From Roseococcus sp. (GTDB taxonomy: Bacteria > Pseudomonadota > Alphaproteobacteria > Acetobacterales > Acetobacteraceae), in NCBI GenBank assembly GCA_026414745.1, contig JAOAIK010000024.1, forward strand, positions 1 to 64,000: a DNA stretch of 64,000 nt. The letters are read 5' to 3'. The first letter of the stretch is position 1. Each line of letters begins with the position of its first letter. The notes below the pieces were generated by a model. The model worked only from the letters and a program-made list of their open reading frames with translations. It searched no databases and was not told the DNA's origin. A program made the position numbers and the translations under genes. Shown piece by piece: positions 26,551 through 35,635 of this stretch.

Positions 26551-27410
26551 ACGCAGCCCCGCCCGCGGGGCCGCTGCCCGCCCTGCTCTGGGGGGCGGCC
26601 ATCGGCATGCTCGGCGGGCTGATCGGGCTCGGCGGCGCGGAGTTCCGCCTGCCCGTGCTGCTCGGCCTCTTCGCGCTGGCGGCGCATGCGGCGGTGCGGC
26701 TCAATCTGCTGATGAGCCTCGCCACCCTCGCGGCCTCGGCGGCGGGGCGCTTCGGCTTCGCCGCCTTCCCGGCGCTCTCGGCGCATTGGCCCGAGATCCT
26801 GGCGCTGACGCTCGCCGCCATGGCCGCCGCCTGGTTCGGCGCGGGGCTGCTCGCGCGGCTCGACGCGGCGCGGCTGACGCGGATCATCGCCGTGCTGCTC
26901 GCCGCCATCGGCGCGCTGCTGCTGCTGGAGGCGGCGGCGGGCGAGGCGCTGCATCTGGGCGCCGCCCCCGGCGGCTGGTGGCGGGCGCCGGTGGGCGCGG
27001 TGGCGGGGCTCGGGATCGGCCTCGTCTCCTCGCTGCTCGGCGTGGCGGGGGGAGAGCTGATCATCCCCACCCTGATCTTCGGCTTCGGCCTCGACATCCG
27101 CACCGCGGGCACGGCCAGCCTCATCATCAGCCTGCCCGCCGTGCTGCTGGGCGTGATCCGCCACGCGCGCGCCGGCGGCTACCGCGAGCGCGCGGTGCTG
27201 CTGGGCATCGGCCTGCCCATGGCGGCGGGCTCGGTGGCGGGGGCGCTGGCGGGGGCGGCGCTGCTGCCTGTCGTGCCGGTGCCGGCGCTGAAGCTGATCC
27301 TGGGGGCCATCCTGCTCGCCTCCTCGGCGAAGCTGTGGCGCAAGGGGGCGCAGAAGGCGGCCGCGGCCCGGGCGGCGGCCGATCCCGGTGCGGGGCGGGC
27401 ATCGCGCTGA
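26547..27410 (+). CDS. TSUP (TauE/SafE) family transporter in the molybdate operon
   Basis: A 287-residue inner-membrane protein with about eight helices and the two TSUP repeats (GMLGGLIGLGGAEFRLP and IGLVSSLLGVAGGELIIP). Relatives export sulfite, sulfoacetate or other sulfur-containing anions. It begins with GTG overlapping the modC stop by four bases, so it is translated with the molybdate transporter and probably answers to ModE. This suggests a role in oxyanion balance (sulfate, sulfite or molybdate itself); the substrate is not known. Confidence 0.86.
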   Translation: MNAAPPAGPLPALLWGAAIGMLGGLIGLGGAEFRLPVLLGLFALAAHAAVRLNLLMSLATLAASAAGRFGFAAFPALSAHWPEILALTLAAMAAAWFGAGLLARLDAARLTRIIAVLLAAIGALLLLEAAAGEALHLGAAPGGWWRAPVGAVAGLGIGLVSSLLGVAGGELIIPTLIFGFGLDIRTAGTASLIISLPAVLLGVIRHARAGGYRERAVLLGIGLPMAAGSVAGALAGAALLPVVPVPALKLILGAILLASSAKLWRKGAQKAAAARAAADPGAGRASR

Positions 27411-27451
27411 TCCCGGGCGCCGCCCGCGCCCGTCCGTGCTATCGAGGGGCC

Positions 27452-28438
27452 ATGACCCTCGCCCCCCTCACCGTGCCGCCCGCCGAGGCGGACACGCGGC
27501 TGGATCGCTGGCTTCGGCGCCGCTTCCCGTGGCTGACCCAAGGCGCGCTGCAGAAGCTGCTCCGCACCGGGCAGATCCGGGTGGACGGCAGGCGCGCCGA
27601 GGCGAGCACGCGCCTCGCCGCCGGCCAGGAGGTGCGCGTGCCGCCGCTGCCCGAGGCCACCGCGCCGAAACCCGCCGCCCGCACCACGGGCAAGGTCATC
27701 TCCGAGACCGAGGCCCGCGCCCTGCAGGCGCGCGTCCTCCACCGCGACGCCAGCGTGATCGTGCTCGACAAGCCGCATGGGCTGCCCGTGCAGGGCGGGC
27801 CCGGCATCGCGCGGCACCTGGACGGGATGCTGGAGGCGCTGGCCTTCGGGGCCGAGAGGCCGCGCCTCGTCCATCGCCTCGACCGCGACACCTCGGGGGT
27901 GCTGGTGCTGGCGCGCAGCGCCCCGGCCGCCGCCGCGCTGGCCCGGGCCTTCCGCGGCCGCGACGTGGCCAAGACCTACTGGGCCGTGGTGGTGGGCGAG
28001 CCCGCGCAGCCCGCCGGGCGCATCGAGATGGCGCTGGCGCGCGAGCACGGCGCGCGCGGCGAGCGCACGGTGCCCGCCGCGCCCGGCGCGAAGGACGCGG
28101 CCCGCGCCGTCACCGACTACGACGTGCTGGACCGCGCCAAGCGCCGCGCGGCGCTGCTGGAGCTGCGCCCGCTCACTGGCCGCACCCACCAGCTTCGCGT
28201 CCACTGCGCCGAGGCGCTGGGCTGCCCCATCCTGGGCGACGGCAAGTATGGCGGGCAGGCGGCCCATCTCGAGGGGCTGCCCGGCGCGCTGCACCTGCAC
28301 GCCCGGGCGCTGCGCCTGCCCCATCCGGAAGGCGGCTGGCTGGAGGTCGCGGCGGCCGCCCCGGAGCACATGGCCGAGACCATGGCCTTCTTCGGCTTCG
28401 CCAACCCCGCGCCCAGGCCGCCGCGCCGGCTGCCATGA
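27452..28438 (+). CDS. RluC/RluD-family 23S rRNA pseudouridine synthase
   Basis: A 328-residue enzyme with an N-terminal S4 RNA-binding domain (about residues 15-65) and the RluA-type catalytic domain. The catalytic motif HRLDRDTSG places the active Asp at residue 144. The later motifs RPLTGRTHQLRVH and PILGDGKYGG are intact. It isomerises uridines in 23S rRNA; RluC is more likely than RluD but cannot be settled here. The stop overlaps the next start (ATGA). Confidence 0.9.
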   Translation: MTLAPLTVPPAEADTRLDRWLRRRFPWLTQGALQKLLRTGQIRVDGRRAEASTRLAAGQEVRVPPLPEATAPKPAARTTGKVISETEARALQARVLHRDASVIVLDKPHGLPVQGGPGIARHLDGMLEALAFGAERPRLVHRLDRDTSGVLVLARSAPAAAALARAFRGRDVAKTYWAVVVGEPAQPAGRIEMALAREHGARGERTVPAAPGAKDAARAVTDYDVLDRAKRRAALLELRPLTGRTHQLRVHCAEALGCPILGDGKYGGQAAHLEGLPGALHLHARALRLPHPEGGWLEVAAAAPEHMAETMAFFGFANPAPRPPRRLP

Positions 28439-30489
28439 GGCGCGCCCTGATCCTCGCGGCGGGGCTGCTGCTGGCCCTGCCGCTCGCCGCGCTGCTCGGC
28501 CTCCTGCTGCTCTTCGACCCGGACCGGTTCCGCCCGGAGGCCGAGCGGGCGGCGGCCCGCGCGCTGGGGCGGGAGCTGGTCATCGCGGGCGGGCTCTCCT
28601 GGGCGCCGGGGCTCACGCCCCGCTTCGGGGCGGCGCGCATCCTGCTGCACGGGGCGGATGGCGCGCCGGCCCTGACCCTGGCGCGGGCCGAGCTGCGCCT
28701 GGCCCTCGCGCCGCTGCTCTCGGGCCGGGTGGAGGTGGCTGAGCTGCGGCTGGAGGAGGGGGTGCTGCGCCTCGACCCCGCCGCCTGGGCACCGCCCGCC
28801 GCCCCGCCGCCGGGCGCCGCGCCCGCCCCGGCCGCCCCGGGGGCCGGGGCCCCGCTCGCCCTCGCCATCCGCCGCATCACCCTGCACAACTGGCGGCTGA
28901 CCCTGGGCGGCGAGGCGCTGGAGCTGCCGGCGCTGCGGGCCGACGCGCCCACCCCCGGCGCGCCGCTCGCGCTGGCGGGGGAGGCGCGCTGGCGCGGGCT
29001 TTCCCTCGCCCTCTCCGGCGAGGCCGCACCGCCCGCGCGGGTTCATCTGCGCGCGGCCGCGGAGGGGGCGGCGCTCGCGGTGGAGGCCACGCCCGGATCG
29101 GCCCGGCTCCGGCTCGACCTGCCCGAGCCCGGGCGCTTCTCGGCCCTGGCCGGGCGGCCGCTGGAGGCGCTCGGGCCCGTTCAGGCAGAGGCCGAGGCGC
29201 GGCGCGGCCCGGCGGGCTGGGCCGCGGGCGCGCTGATGCTCCGCGCCGCCCCGGCAGGCGGGCGGCTGCTGCTGACTGGGGCGGGGGAGGGGGTGTGGCG
29301 GGCCGAGCTGGCCCTGCCCGCCCTCGCGCCGCTCGCGCCGCTCGCCGGGCGGGCGCTGCCGCCGGTCACCGGCATCGAGGGGCGCGCGACCCTGGCCCTG
29401 GCGGGCGATCGGCGCCTCGCGCTGCGCGAGCTCCTTCTCGCCTCCTCGGCGGGGGATCTGGCGGGGGAGGTGACCTTCGCGCTCGCACCCCGGCCGGGGC
29501 TGTCGGGCAGCCTGCGCTCCGGGCGGCTGGACCTCGCCGCGCTGCGCCCGCCGCCCGCGCCCGCCGCCGCGGCGACGATGCCCGCCCCCGCGCCCGCCCC
29601 GGCCGCGCCGCCGCGCCTGATCCCCGATCTGCCGCTCGACCTCTCGGCGCTGCGGGGCTTCGACGCCGATCTCGCCTTCCGCCTCGCGCGGGTGGAGGAC
29701 GGGCCGCGGGTGCTGACCGAGGTGGAAGGGCGCTTCCTCAACGAGGCGGGGCGGGCACGGCTCGATCCGCTGCGCCTCGCGCTGCCCGGCGGGCGGCTCG
29801 CGCTGCGCGCGGCGGCGGACGCGACGCGGCCCGTCCCGGCGGTGCAGGTCACGGGGGGCGGGCAGGGGCTCGACCTCGCGGCCTTCCTGCGCGGGCTGGG
29901 CGCCGAGGCGCCAAGCGACGGCCGCGCCGACCTCGCCTTCGACCTGCGCGGCGAGGGGGCCGGCACCCGCGCCCTGGCGGCCAGCCTGGCGGGCGGCTTC
30001 GGCCTGGCGGTGATCGACGGCGCGCTGGGCGGCGGCCTGGCGCGCAGCCTCTCGCAGCTCTCGCCGCAGCTCGCCCAGGGGGTGGCGCTCTCCTGCCTCG
30101 CCCTGCGCGGCGAGGCGGAGGGCGGGGTGCTGCGCCTCTCCACCGTCTTCCTCGACGGCGCGGCGGGGCGGATCGGCGGCGAGGGCGCGATCCGGCTGGC
30201 CGACGAGACGCTGGCGCTGCGGCTGCTGGCCGACCTTCGCCTCGGCGGCGTGCGGCTGCGCGCGCCGGTGCCGGTGACGGGCACCCTGGCCCAGCCGCGG
30301 CTGGAGGGGGCGGGGCTGCTGGCCGGCGCGCTGGGCGGGGTGGCCTTGCCTCCGCTGCCCGACTGCGCGACCGCCCTGCGCGCCGCGCGCGGCGGGATCG
30401 AGGGCCCGCTGCCCGCCCCACGCGCCGCGCCCGACCCCGCCGCGCCTCTCCCCGGCGCGGACCTGCTGCGCGGGCTGCTCGGCCGGTGA
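28435..30489 (+). CDS. AsmA family protein
   Basis: A 684-residue protein with an N-terminal membrane anchor (about residues 4-25, LILAAGLLLALPLAALLGLL) and a long periplasmic part rich in short beta strands. The AsmA N-terminal region is recognisable (FDPDRFRPEAERAAARALGREL, core GRELVIAGGLSWAPGLTP). AsmA-like proteins are thought to move lipids between the membranes or tune outer-membrane assembly. It contains a long Ala/Pro linker near residue 120. It overlaps the pseudouridine synthase gene by four bases. Confidence 0.85.
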   Translation: MRRALILAAGLLLALPLAALLGLLLLFDPDRFRPEAERAAARALGRELVIAGGLSWAPGLTPRFGAARILLHGADGAPALTLARAELRLALAPLLSGRVEVAELRLEEGVLRLDPAAWAPPAAPPPGAAPAPAAPGAGAPLALAIRRITLHNWRLTLGGEALELPALRADAPTPGAPLALAGEARWRGLSLALSGEAAPPARVHLRAAAEGAALAVEATPGSARLRLDLPEPGRFSALAGRPLEALGPVQAEAEARRGPAGWAAGALMLRAAPAGGRLLLTGAGEGVWRAELALPALAPLAPLAGRALPPVTGIEGRATLALAGDRRLALRELLLASSAGDLAGEVTFALAPRPGLSGSLRSGRLDLAALRPPPAPAAAATMPAPAPAPAAPPRLIPDLPLDLSALRGFDADLAFRLARVEDGPRVLTEVEGRFLNEAGRARLDPLRLALPGGRLALRAAADATRPVPAVQVTGGGQGLDLAAFLRGLGAEAPSDGRADLAFDLRGEGAGTRALAASLAGGFGLAVIDGALGGGLARSLSQLSPQLAQGVALSCLALRGEAEGGVLRLSTVFLDGAAGRIGGEGAIRLADETLALRLLADLRLGGVRLRAPVPVTGTLAQPRLEGAGLLAGALGGVALPPLPDCATALRAARGGIEGPLPAPRAAPDPAAPLPGADLLRGLLGR

Positions 30490-30502
30490 TAGAGGGGCGG
30501 GG

Positions 30503-31207
30503 ATGAAACGTTTCTGGACCGAGGCCCGCGCCGTCCCCGAGGGGGCGGGCTTCGCCGTGCATCTCGATGGCCGCCCGGTGCGGCTGCCCTCAGGCGCGCC
30601 CTTGTCGGTGCGCACGCGGCCGCTGGCCGAGGCGCTGGCCGCCGAATGGCAGGCGGCGGGCGGCGCGAGGGGCGGGGAGATGCGCTGGGAGGATGTGCCG
30701 CTGACGCGCCTCGTCGGCACCGCGGCCGAGCGCATCGCCCCCGCGCCGGAGGCCACCGCCGCGGCGCTGGCGACATATGCCGAGACGGATCTCCTCTGCT
30801 ACCGCGCGACCGAACCCGACCTCGCCGCGCGCCAGGCCGAGGCCTGGCAGCCCTGGCTTGACTGGGCGGCGGCCGCGCTGGGCGCGCGGCTGTCGGTCAC
30901 CGCCGGGCTGATGCCCATCCCGCAGCCCGCCGCGGCGCTGGCCGCGCTGGGCGGGCGGCTCGCCGCGCTCGATCCGCTGCGGCTCTCCGCCCTTGGCGTG
31001 CTGGTGCCGGGGCTGGGCAGCCTCGTGCTCGGGCTCGCGGTGCTGGAGGGCGCGCTGGCGGTGGAGGAGGCGCATCGCCTCGCCCTGCTGGACGAGCTCT
31101 ACCAGGAGGAGCTGTGGGGGCTCGACCCCGAGGCGGCGGCCCGGCGCGAGCGGGTGGCGGCCGATCTCCGCCTTGCCGCCCGGCTGCTCGATCTGGCCGC
31201 GGCATGA
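30503..31207 (+). CDS. ATP12-family F1-ATPase assembly chaperone
   Basis: A 234-residue protein with the ATP12 landmarks FWTEARAVP, VHLDGRPVRLPSG, the conserved EWQA stretch, and TYAETDLLCYRA. In mitochondria ATP12 holds the F1 alpha subunit during assembly; alphaproteobacteria carry homologues, as expected for the mitochondrial sister lineage. It follows the AsmA gene by 13 bases and precedes an acylphosphatase gene by 28 bases. Confidence 0.9.
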   Translation: MKRFWTEARAVPEGAGFAVHLDGRPVRLPSGAPLSVRTRPLAEALAAEWQAAGGARGGEMRWEDVPLTRLVGTAAERIAPAPEATAAALATYAETDLLCYRATEPDLAARQAEAWQPWLDWAAAALGARLSVTAGLMPIPQPAAALAALGGRLAALDPLRLSALGVLVPGLGSLVLGLAVLEGALAVEEAHRLALLDELYQEELWGLDPEAAARRERVAADLRLAARLLDLAAA

Positions 31208-31235
31208 GGCCGCGTCCCGGGACGCCCCCGCCGCC

Positions 31236-31514
31236 ATGAGCACGGCGCGCCTCATCCGCATCACCGGCCGCGTGCAGGGTGTGGGGTTCCGCGACTGGCT
31301 GCTGCGCGAGGCCAGTCGTCACGGGCTGAGCGGCTGGGTGCGCAACCGCCGCGACGGGGCGGTGGAGGCGCTGCTCTGCGGCGAGGCGGATGCGCTCGCC
31401 GCCGTGCTCGCCGCCTGCCGCCGCGGCCCGCCTCTGGCGCGCGTCGAGGCCGTCGAGGAGCGCTTCGCCGAGCCGCCGGCCGAGCCGGGCTTCCACCGCC
31501 TGCCCACCCTCTGA
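31236..31514 (+). CDS. acyP: Acylphosphatase
   Basis: A 92-residue enzyme that hydrolyses acyl phosphates. The catalytic Arg19 (in GRVQGVGFRDW) and Asn37 (in GWVRNRRDG) are present, and length is normal. The ATG at 31236 gives the family N terminus; the frame runs open upstream but is not family-like there. Confidence 0.92.
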   Translation: MSTARLIRITGRVQGVGFRDWLLREASRHGLSGWVRNRRDGAVEALLCGEADALAAVLAACRRGPPLARVEAVEERFAEPPAEPGFHRLPTL

Positions 31515-31773
31515 GCACGCAACCCTGCCCCGCGTTCTGCCGCGCGGATCGCGCTTGCGGAACGCCCGGCCATGGGTCATCTGGGTCGGGTTGGCGGGGT
31601 GTTCCCGCCCGGACCCGGCCGCGTGAGCGGCGCCGCGCCCTCCACGAAGGGCGGCACATGGCAGCCGAACTGCCGGGCTCCCTCGGACGCTCTCCCGGAT
31701 CAACCCAGCCACGCGGGGTGTCCACCCTGACCCCACGCGGCCCGCCCGGCGGCGTCGCGCCATTGGAAGACGC
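31515..31773. other. Gap upstream of the DEAD-box helicase gene with a long stem-loop
   Basis: 259 bases with no supported gene. The clearest structure is a stem-loop at about 31583-31616: GGCGGG/CCCGCC inside an outer GGGTC/GACCC. It could end the acylphosphatase transcript or form part of the helicase leader. No T-tract and no recognised riboswitch were seen. Confidence 0.4.
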
Positions 31774-33267
31774 ATGACCTCCTTCGCTGATCTCGGCCTC
31801 CATCCCCGCCTCCTCGCGGCGCTGGAGGAGGCCGGCTACACCACCCCCACCCCGATCCAGGCCCAGGCCATCCCGCAGGCGCTGGCGGGGCGCGACGTGC
31901 TCGGCATCGCCCAGCCCGGCACCGGCAAGACCGCCGCCTTCGCCCTGCCCATCCTGCACCGCCTCGCCAGCCGGCCCGGCCGCGTGGCGCGCGGCGGCTG
32001 CCGCGTGCTGGTGCTCTCGCCCACCCGCGAACTCGCCAGCCAGATCGCCGACAGCTTCAAGGCCTACGCGAAGCACCTGCCGCTCTCCATCGCCACCGTC
32101 TTCGGCGGCGTGGGCCATGCGCCGCAGCAGCGGGCGCTGGCGCGCGGCGTGGACGTGCTGGTGGCCACCCCGGGCCGCCTCATCGACCATCTGCAGACGC
32201 GCCACGCCCGCCTCGACATGACCGAGGTGCTGGTGCTGGACGAGGCCGACCAGATGCTGGACCGCGGCTTCCTGCCCGCGGTGCGGCAGATCCTGCGCCA
32301 GGTGCCGAAGCAGCGGCTGACGCTGTTCTTCAGCGCCACCATGCCGGCCGACATCGCCGCGCTGGCCGCCGAGATGCTGAACGACCCGGCGCGGGTGGAG
32401 GTGACGCCCGTCGCCACCACGGCCGAGCGGGTGAACCAGCGCGCCATCCTGCTCGAGGGCGGGCAGAAGCGCAGCGCCCTCGCCGCCCTGCTGCGCGGCA
32501 AGGGGGTGGGGCGCACCCTCGTCTTCGCCCGCACCAAGCACGGCGCCGACAAGATCGTGCAGGCGCTGGAGCAGGACGGTCTCCTCGCCAACGCCATCCA
32601 CGGCAACAAGGGCCAGAGCCAGCGCGAGCGGGCGCTGGCCGAGTTCAAGTCCGGCCGCGCGCCCATCCTGGTGGCCACCGACATCGCCGCCCGCGGCATC
32701 GACGTGCCGGAGGTGACGCATGTCATCCAGCACGAGCTGCCGGAGGTGCCCGAGACCTATGTGCACCGCATCGGCCGCACCGCGCGCGCCGGTGCCTCGG
32801 GCGAGGCGATCGCGCTGGTGGCGCCCGATGAGCTGGGGCTGCTGCGCGCCATCGAGCGCACCACGCGCCGGCGCATCCCGCTCGAAGACATGCGCGCCGA
32901 CCGCAGCCGGCCGCTGAACGACCGCGCGACGCCGCAGCGGCCGCAGCGCGGCCAAAGGGGTGGCCAAAGGGGTGGCCACGGGAGCGGCCATTGGGGAGGC
33001 CAGCCGCAGCGCCAGGAGCCGCGCGGCCGCGCGCCTGCGCCGCGCCACCACGAGGCCCGCGCCCACGACACGCGGCATGCCGATCATCGCGCCGCCGAGC
33101 CGCGCGCGCAGCACCCGCGCCAGCAGGAGCAGCGCGGCGGCGGGCAGCACGCCAAGCCGCACCAGCCCCGTGGCGGGCACCCGCCCGTGGGCGGACGCGG
33201 CGGCGAGCAGGGCCGCAAGCGGCCGCAGACGGGCGGCGGGCGCGGGTTTCTGGCGCGGGGGCCGTGA
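31774..33267 (+). CDS. DEAD-box ATP-dependent RNA helicase (RhlE-like)
   Basis: A 497-residue helicase. The core (about residues 1-375) has the Q motif TPIQAQAIPQAL, motif I AQPGTGKTA, Ia PTRELASQI, II VLDEADQML, III FSATMP and VI HRIGRTARAG. The C-terminal ~120 residues are a disordered Arg/Gly/Gln/His-rich tail with a four-residue repeat, as in RhlE-type proteins that act on rRNA or at low temperature. It is a single gene with a 259-base leader region. Confidence 0.92.
   Translation: MTSFADLGLHPRLLAALEEAGYTTPTPIQAQAIPQALAGRDVLGIAQPGTGKTAAFALPILHRLASRPGRVARGGCRVLVLSPTRELASQIADSFKAYAKHLPLSIATVFGGVGHAPQQRALARGVDVLVATPGRLIDHLQTRHARLDMTEVLVLDEADQMLDRGFLPAVRQILRQVPKQRLTLFFSATMPADIAALAAEMLNDPARVEVTPVATTAERVNQRAILLEGGQKRSALAALLRGKGVGRTLVFARTKHGADKIVQALEQDGLLANAIHGNKGQSQRERALAEFKSGRAPILVATDIAARGIDVPEVTHVIQHELPEVPETYVHRIGRTARAGASGEAIALVAPDELGLLRAIERTTRRRIPLEDMRADRSRPLNDRATPQRPQRGQRGGQRGGHGSGHWGGQPQRQEPRGRAPAPRHHEARAHDTRHADHRAAEPRAQHPRQQEQRGGGQHAKPHQPRGGHPPVGGRGGEQGRKRPQTGGGRGFLARGP
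32950..32997 (+). repeat. Tandem 12-base repeat in the helicase tail
   Basis: Four consecutive 12-base units starting GGCCA: two identical GGCCAAAGGGGT copies, then GGCCACGGGAGC and GGCCATTGGGGA. In frame they encode GQRG, GQRG, GHGS and GHWG, so the repeat length is a multiple of three and can expand without breaking the gene. Confidence 0.75.
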
Positions 33268-33594
33268 GCGGGGCCAGTCGCCACGCCGCCTGAGGCCGGG
33301 CGCGCGGCGCGGCCTCGTCCCGCGTCCGGACGCGGCGGGCGCGCCTGATCCAGCGCCCGTTCCGCCGCGCATCCGTCGCCGGGATCGGGACGGGGTGCGA
33401 TGCGCCGGGCCCGGCGCAGCGCCTGTTCGGGCGCGGAGGTGCCGCCGTCCCGGCGACGCCCGCGCTCCATGAACGGGCCGGCGCGCATGGCTGTGCCCCT
33501 GTCCTCGGCCGGGTCGCCGCTGCCGATGCCGGCGGCCCGCGGCGCGCGCCGTGACCCGCGCCAAGCCCGCGCCGATCGGGCATGCTGCGCCGCG
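33268..33594. other. 327-base gap without a supported gene
   Basis: Lies between the helicase gene and an MFS exporter gene. The sequence is very GC-rich. Open frames cross it on both strands but show no family resemblance and no ribosome-binding site. I see no promoter of consensus type, no T-tract terminator and no RNA family. Confidence 0.5.
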
Positions 33595-35196
33595 ATGCGC
33601 CGCCCCGCCGCCCTCGCCCCGCTCCGCCACCCGGCCTTCCGGCTGCTCTGGCTCGCCAACCTCGCCTCCAACATCGGGCTGTTCATCCAGAACACGGCGG
33701 CCGGCTGGCTGATGACGGGGCTCGATCCCTCGCCGCTCATGGTCAGCCTCGTTCAGGCGGCCTCGCTGCTGCCCGTCTTCCTGCTGGCCCTGCCGGCCGG
33801 GGCGCTGGCCGACATCCTGGACCGCCGGCTCTTCCTCATCGCCGCCCAGCTCTGGATGAGCGCGGTGGCGCTGCTGCTCTGCCTGTTCACCTGGGCGGGC
33901 TGGCTCGGGCCCTGGGGGCTGGTCGCCTTCACCTTCGCGCTCGGGGCGGGGCTGGCGATGACCTTCCCCGCCTGGGCCGCCACCACGCCCGAGCTCGTGC
34001 CGCGCGAGGATCTGGTGGGCGCCATCGCGCTGAACGGCATCGGCTTCAACCTGACGCGCGCGGTGGGGCCGGCCCTGGGCGGGCTGATCATCGCCTGGTC
34101 GGGGGTGGAGGCCGCCTTCCTGGCCAATGCGCTGGGGCTGCTGGTGCTGGTGGGCGCGCTGCTGCTGTGGCGGCGCGAGCCGGTGGAGGCGGGGCGGCGC
34201 GGCCCGCCGGAGTCCTTCGGCTCGGCGGTGCGGGCGGGGGCGCGCTTCGTGCTCGCCTCGCCCGCCATGCACCGGGCCATCCTGCGCGCGGTGGTGTTCT
34301 TCCTGTTCTCCTCGGCCGTCTGGGGGCTGTTGCCGCTGCTGGTGCGCGAGACGCTGGGGCTGGGGCCCGAGGCCTTCGGGCTGCTGCTCGGCGGCATGGG
34401 GGTGGGGGCGGTGGCGGCGGGCTTCCTGCTGCCGGCGGCGCGCCGCGTGACGGACCGCTCGGGCATGGTGCTCTGGTCCTCGCTGCTCGGCGCGCTGGCG
34501 ATGGCGGTGATGGGGCTGCTGCACCACTGGGCCTTCGCCGGGCTCGGCATGATCCTCTACGGGGTGGCCTGGATCAGCGCCGCCTCCACCCTGCAGGCCG
34601 CGGCGCAGATGGCGGCCCCCGCCTGGGTGCGGGCGCGCGCCATCGGCATCTACCAGATGAGCTTCTTCGGCGCGCTGGCGGCCGGGGCGGCGGGCGCGGG
34701 CTGGCTTGCGGGCGCGATCGGCGTGCCCGGCGCCATGGCCGGCTTCGCCGCGGCCGGGGCGGTGGCGGCGCTGCTGGTGCGCCGCGCCTCGCTGGACGGC
34801 GAGGCCGCCCCCGCCGCCCCCTCGCCCGAGGCCGCCCTGGCCCGGCCCGAGCCCGCGGCCTCCGAGCTGCGCGCCTTCCTGCACGGCGAGGAGAACCGGG
34901 TGCTGGAGGTGGTCCGCTATCGCGTGCCCGCCGCCCGTCGCGCCGAGTTCCTGGCCGCCATGGCGGCGGTGCGGCGTGTGCGGCTGCGCAGCGGCGCGCT
35001 GGTCTGGCGGCTGTATGAGGATGTCGCGCATCCCGAGCGCTGGGTGGAGCTGTGGGCCGTCGAGAGCTGGGCCGAGCATCTGCGCGAAGCCTCGCGCATG
35101 ACGGAGGCGGACAAGGCGATCCTCGCCCGCGCCCTCGCCTTCCACGAGGGCGAGGGGCCGCCCGAGGCGGCGCGCTACGTCAACGTCCCGGTGTGA
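33595..35196 (+). CDS. MFS transporter (MFS_3 / enterobactin-exporter-like) with C-terminal monooxygenase-like domain
   Basis: A 533-residue protein. Residues ~1-410 form twelve membrane helices in the EntS-like MFS_3 pattern (LASNIGLFIQNTAAGWLM near the N terminus). The last ~100 residues (from about 430) are soluble and resemble an antibiotic-biosynthesis-monooxygenase or dabb-type ferredoxin fold (WRLYEDVAHPERWVELW, ESWAEHLREASR). The combination is known in the MFS_3 family. Substrate unknown. The 3' end overlaps the convergent DUF962 gene by 17 bases. Confidence 0.85.
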   Translation: MRRPAALAPLRHPAFRLLWLANLASNIGLFIQNTAAGWLMTGLDPSPLMVSLVQAASLLPVFLLALPAGALADILDRRLFLIAAQLWMSAVALLLCLFTWAGWLGPWGLVAFTFALGAGLAMTFPAWAATTPELVPREDLVGAIALNGIGFNLTRAVGPALGGLIIAWSGVEAAFLANALGLLVLVGALLLWRREPVEAGRRGPPESFGSAVRAGARFVLASPAMHRAILRAVVFFLFSSAVWGLLPLLVRETLGLGPEAFGLLLGGMGVGAVAAGFLLPAARRVTDRSGMVLWSSLLGALAMAVMGLLHHWAFAGLGMILYGVAWISAASTLQAAAQMAAPAWVRARAIGIYQMSFFGALAAGAAGAGWLAGAIGVPGAMAGFAAAGAVAALLVRRASLDGEAAPAAPSPEAALARPEPAASELRAFLHGEENRVLEVVRYRVPAARRAEFLAAMAAVRRVRLRSGALVWRLYEDVAHPERWVELWAVESWAEHLREASRMTEADKAILARALAFHEGEGPPEAARYVNVPV

Positions 35197-35533
35197 CGCC
35201 CGGCCCTGTCACCCCGGCCTTGAGCAGCTCCGCCTCCAGCGCCCCCGTCAGCATCAGCCAGGCCATCCTGAGATCGGCCAGCAGCGACCAGAGCGGGTGG
35301 GAGAAGGTGGCGGGCCGGTTGCGCTCCACCAGCAGATGCGAGAGCCAGGCGAAGCCGTAGCCCGCCACGACGCCGAGCAGCACCAGCCACCAGGGGCCGA
35401 GGATCAGCCCCGCCAGCAGCAGGAGCAGGCCGAGCCCCGTGCCCGCCGCATGAAGGCGGCGGGTGAGGGGGTGCGCATGCTCGCGCAGATAGTGCGGCCA
35501 GAACTCCGCGAAGCTGGCGTGCCGGACGGCCAT
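35180..35533 (-). CDS. DUF962 / Mpo1-like membrane protein
   Basis: About 117 residues with two or three membrane helices and the conserved opening FAEFWPHYLREHAHPLTRRLH and HLLVERNRPATFSHPLWSL (cores HPLTRRLHAAGT and ERNRPATFSHP). Yeast Mpo1 is a 2-hydroxy fatty-acid dioxygenase; the conserved His residues are present here. An in-frame ATG at 35545 would add four residues. Confidence 0.82.
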   Translation of the reverse strand: MAVRHASFAEFWPHYLREHAHPLTRRLHAAGTGLGLLLLLAGLILGPWWLVLLGVVAGYGFAWLSHLLVERNRPATFSHPLWSLLADLRMAWLMLTGALEAELLKAGVTGPGVTPGR

Positions 35534-35635
35534 GGCGCGGAGCATGCGCGCGGCCTGCCCGCTTTGTCACGCGGGAATGCGCCCCCGCCGGCGCCGCGCT
35601 TGCCGGGGACTCGGGCGCGCGGCTAAGCCCCGCCC

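Noticed and set aside
33268-33594. Possible small gene or RNA in the 327-base gap
   Set aside because: No ribosome-binding site, no homology and no stable single structure that stands out from the GC background.
31261-35145. 1294-codon open frame on the minus strand
   Set aside because: Antisense to acylphosphatase, the DEAD-box helicase and an MFS gene; low-complexity product; no ribosome-binding site.
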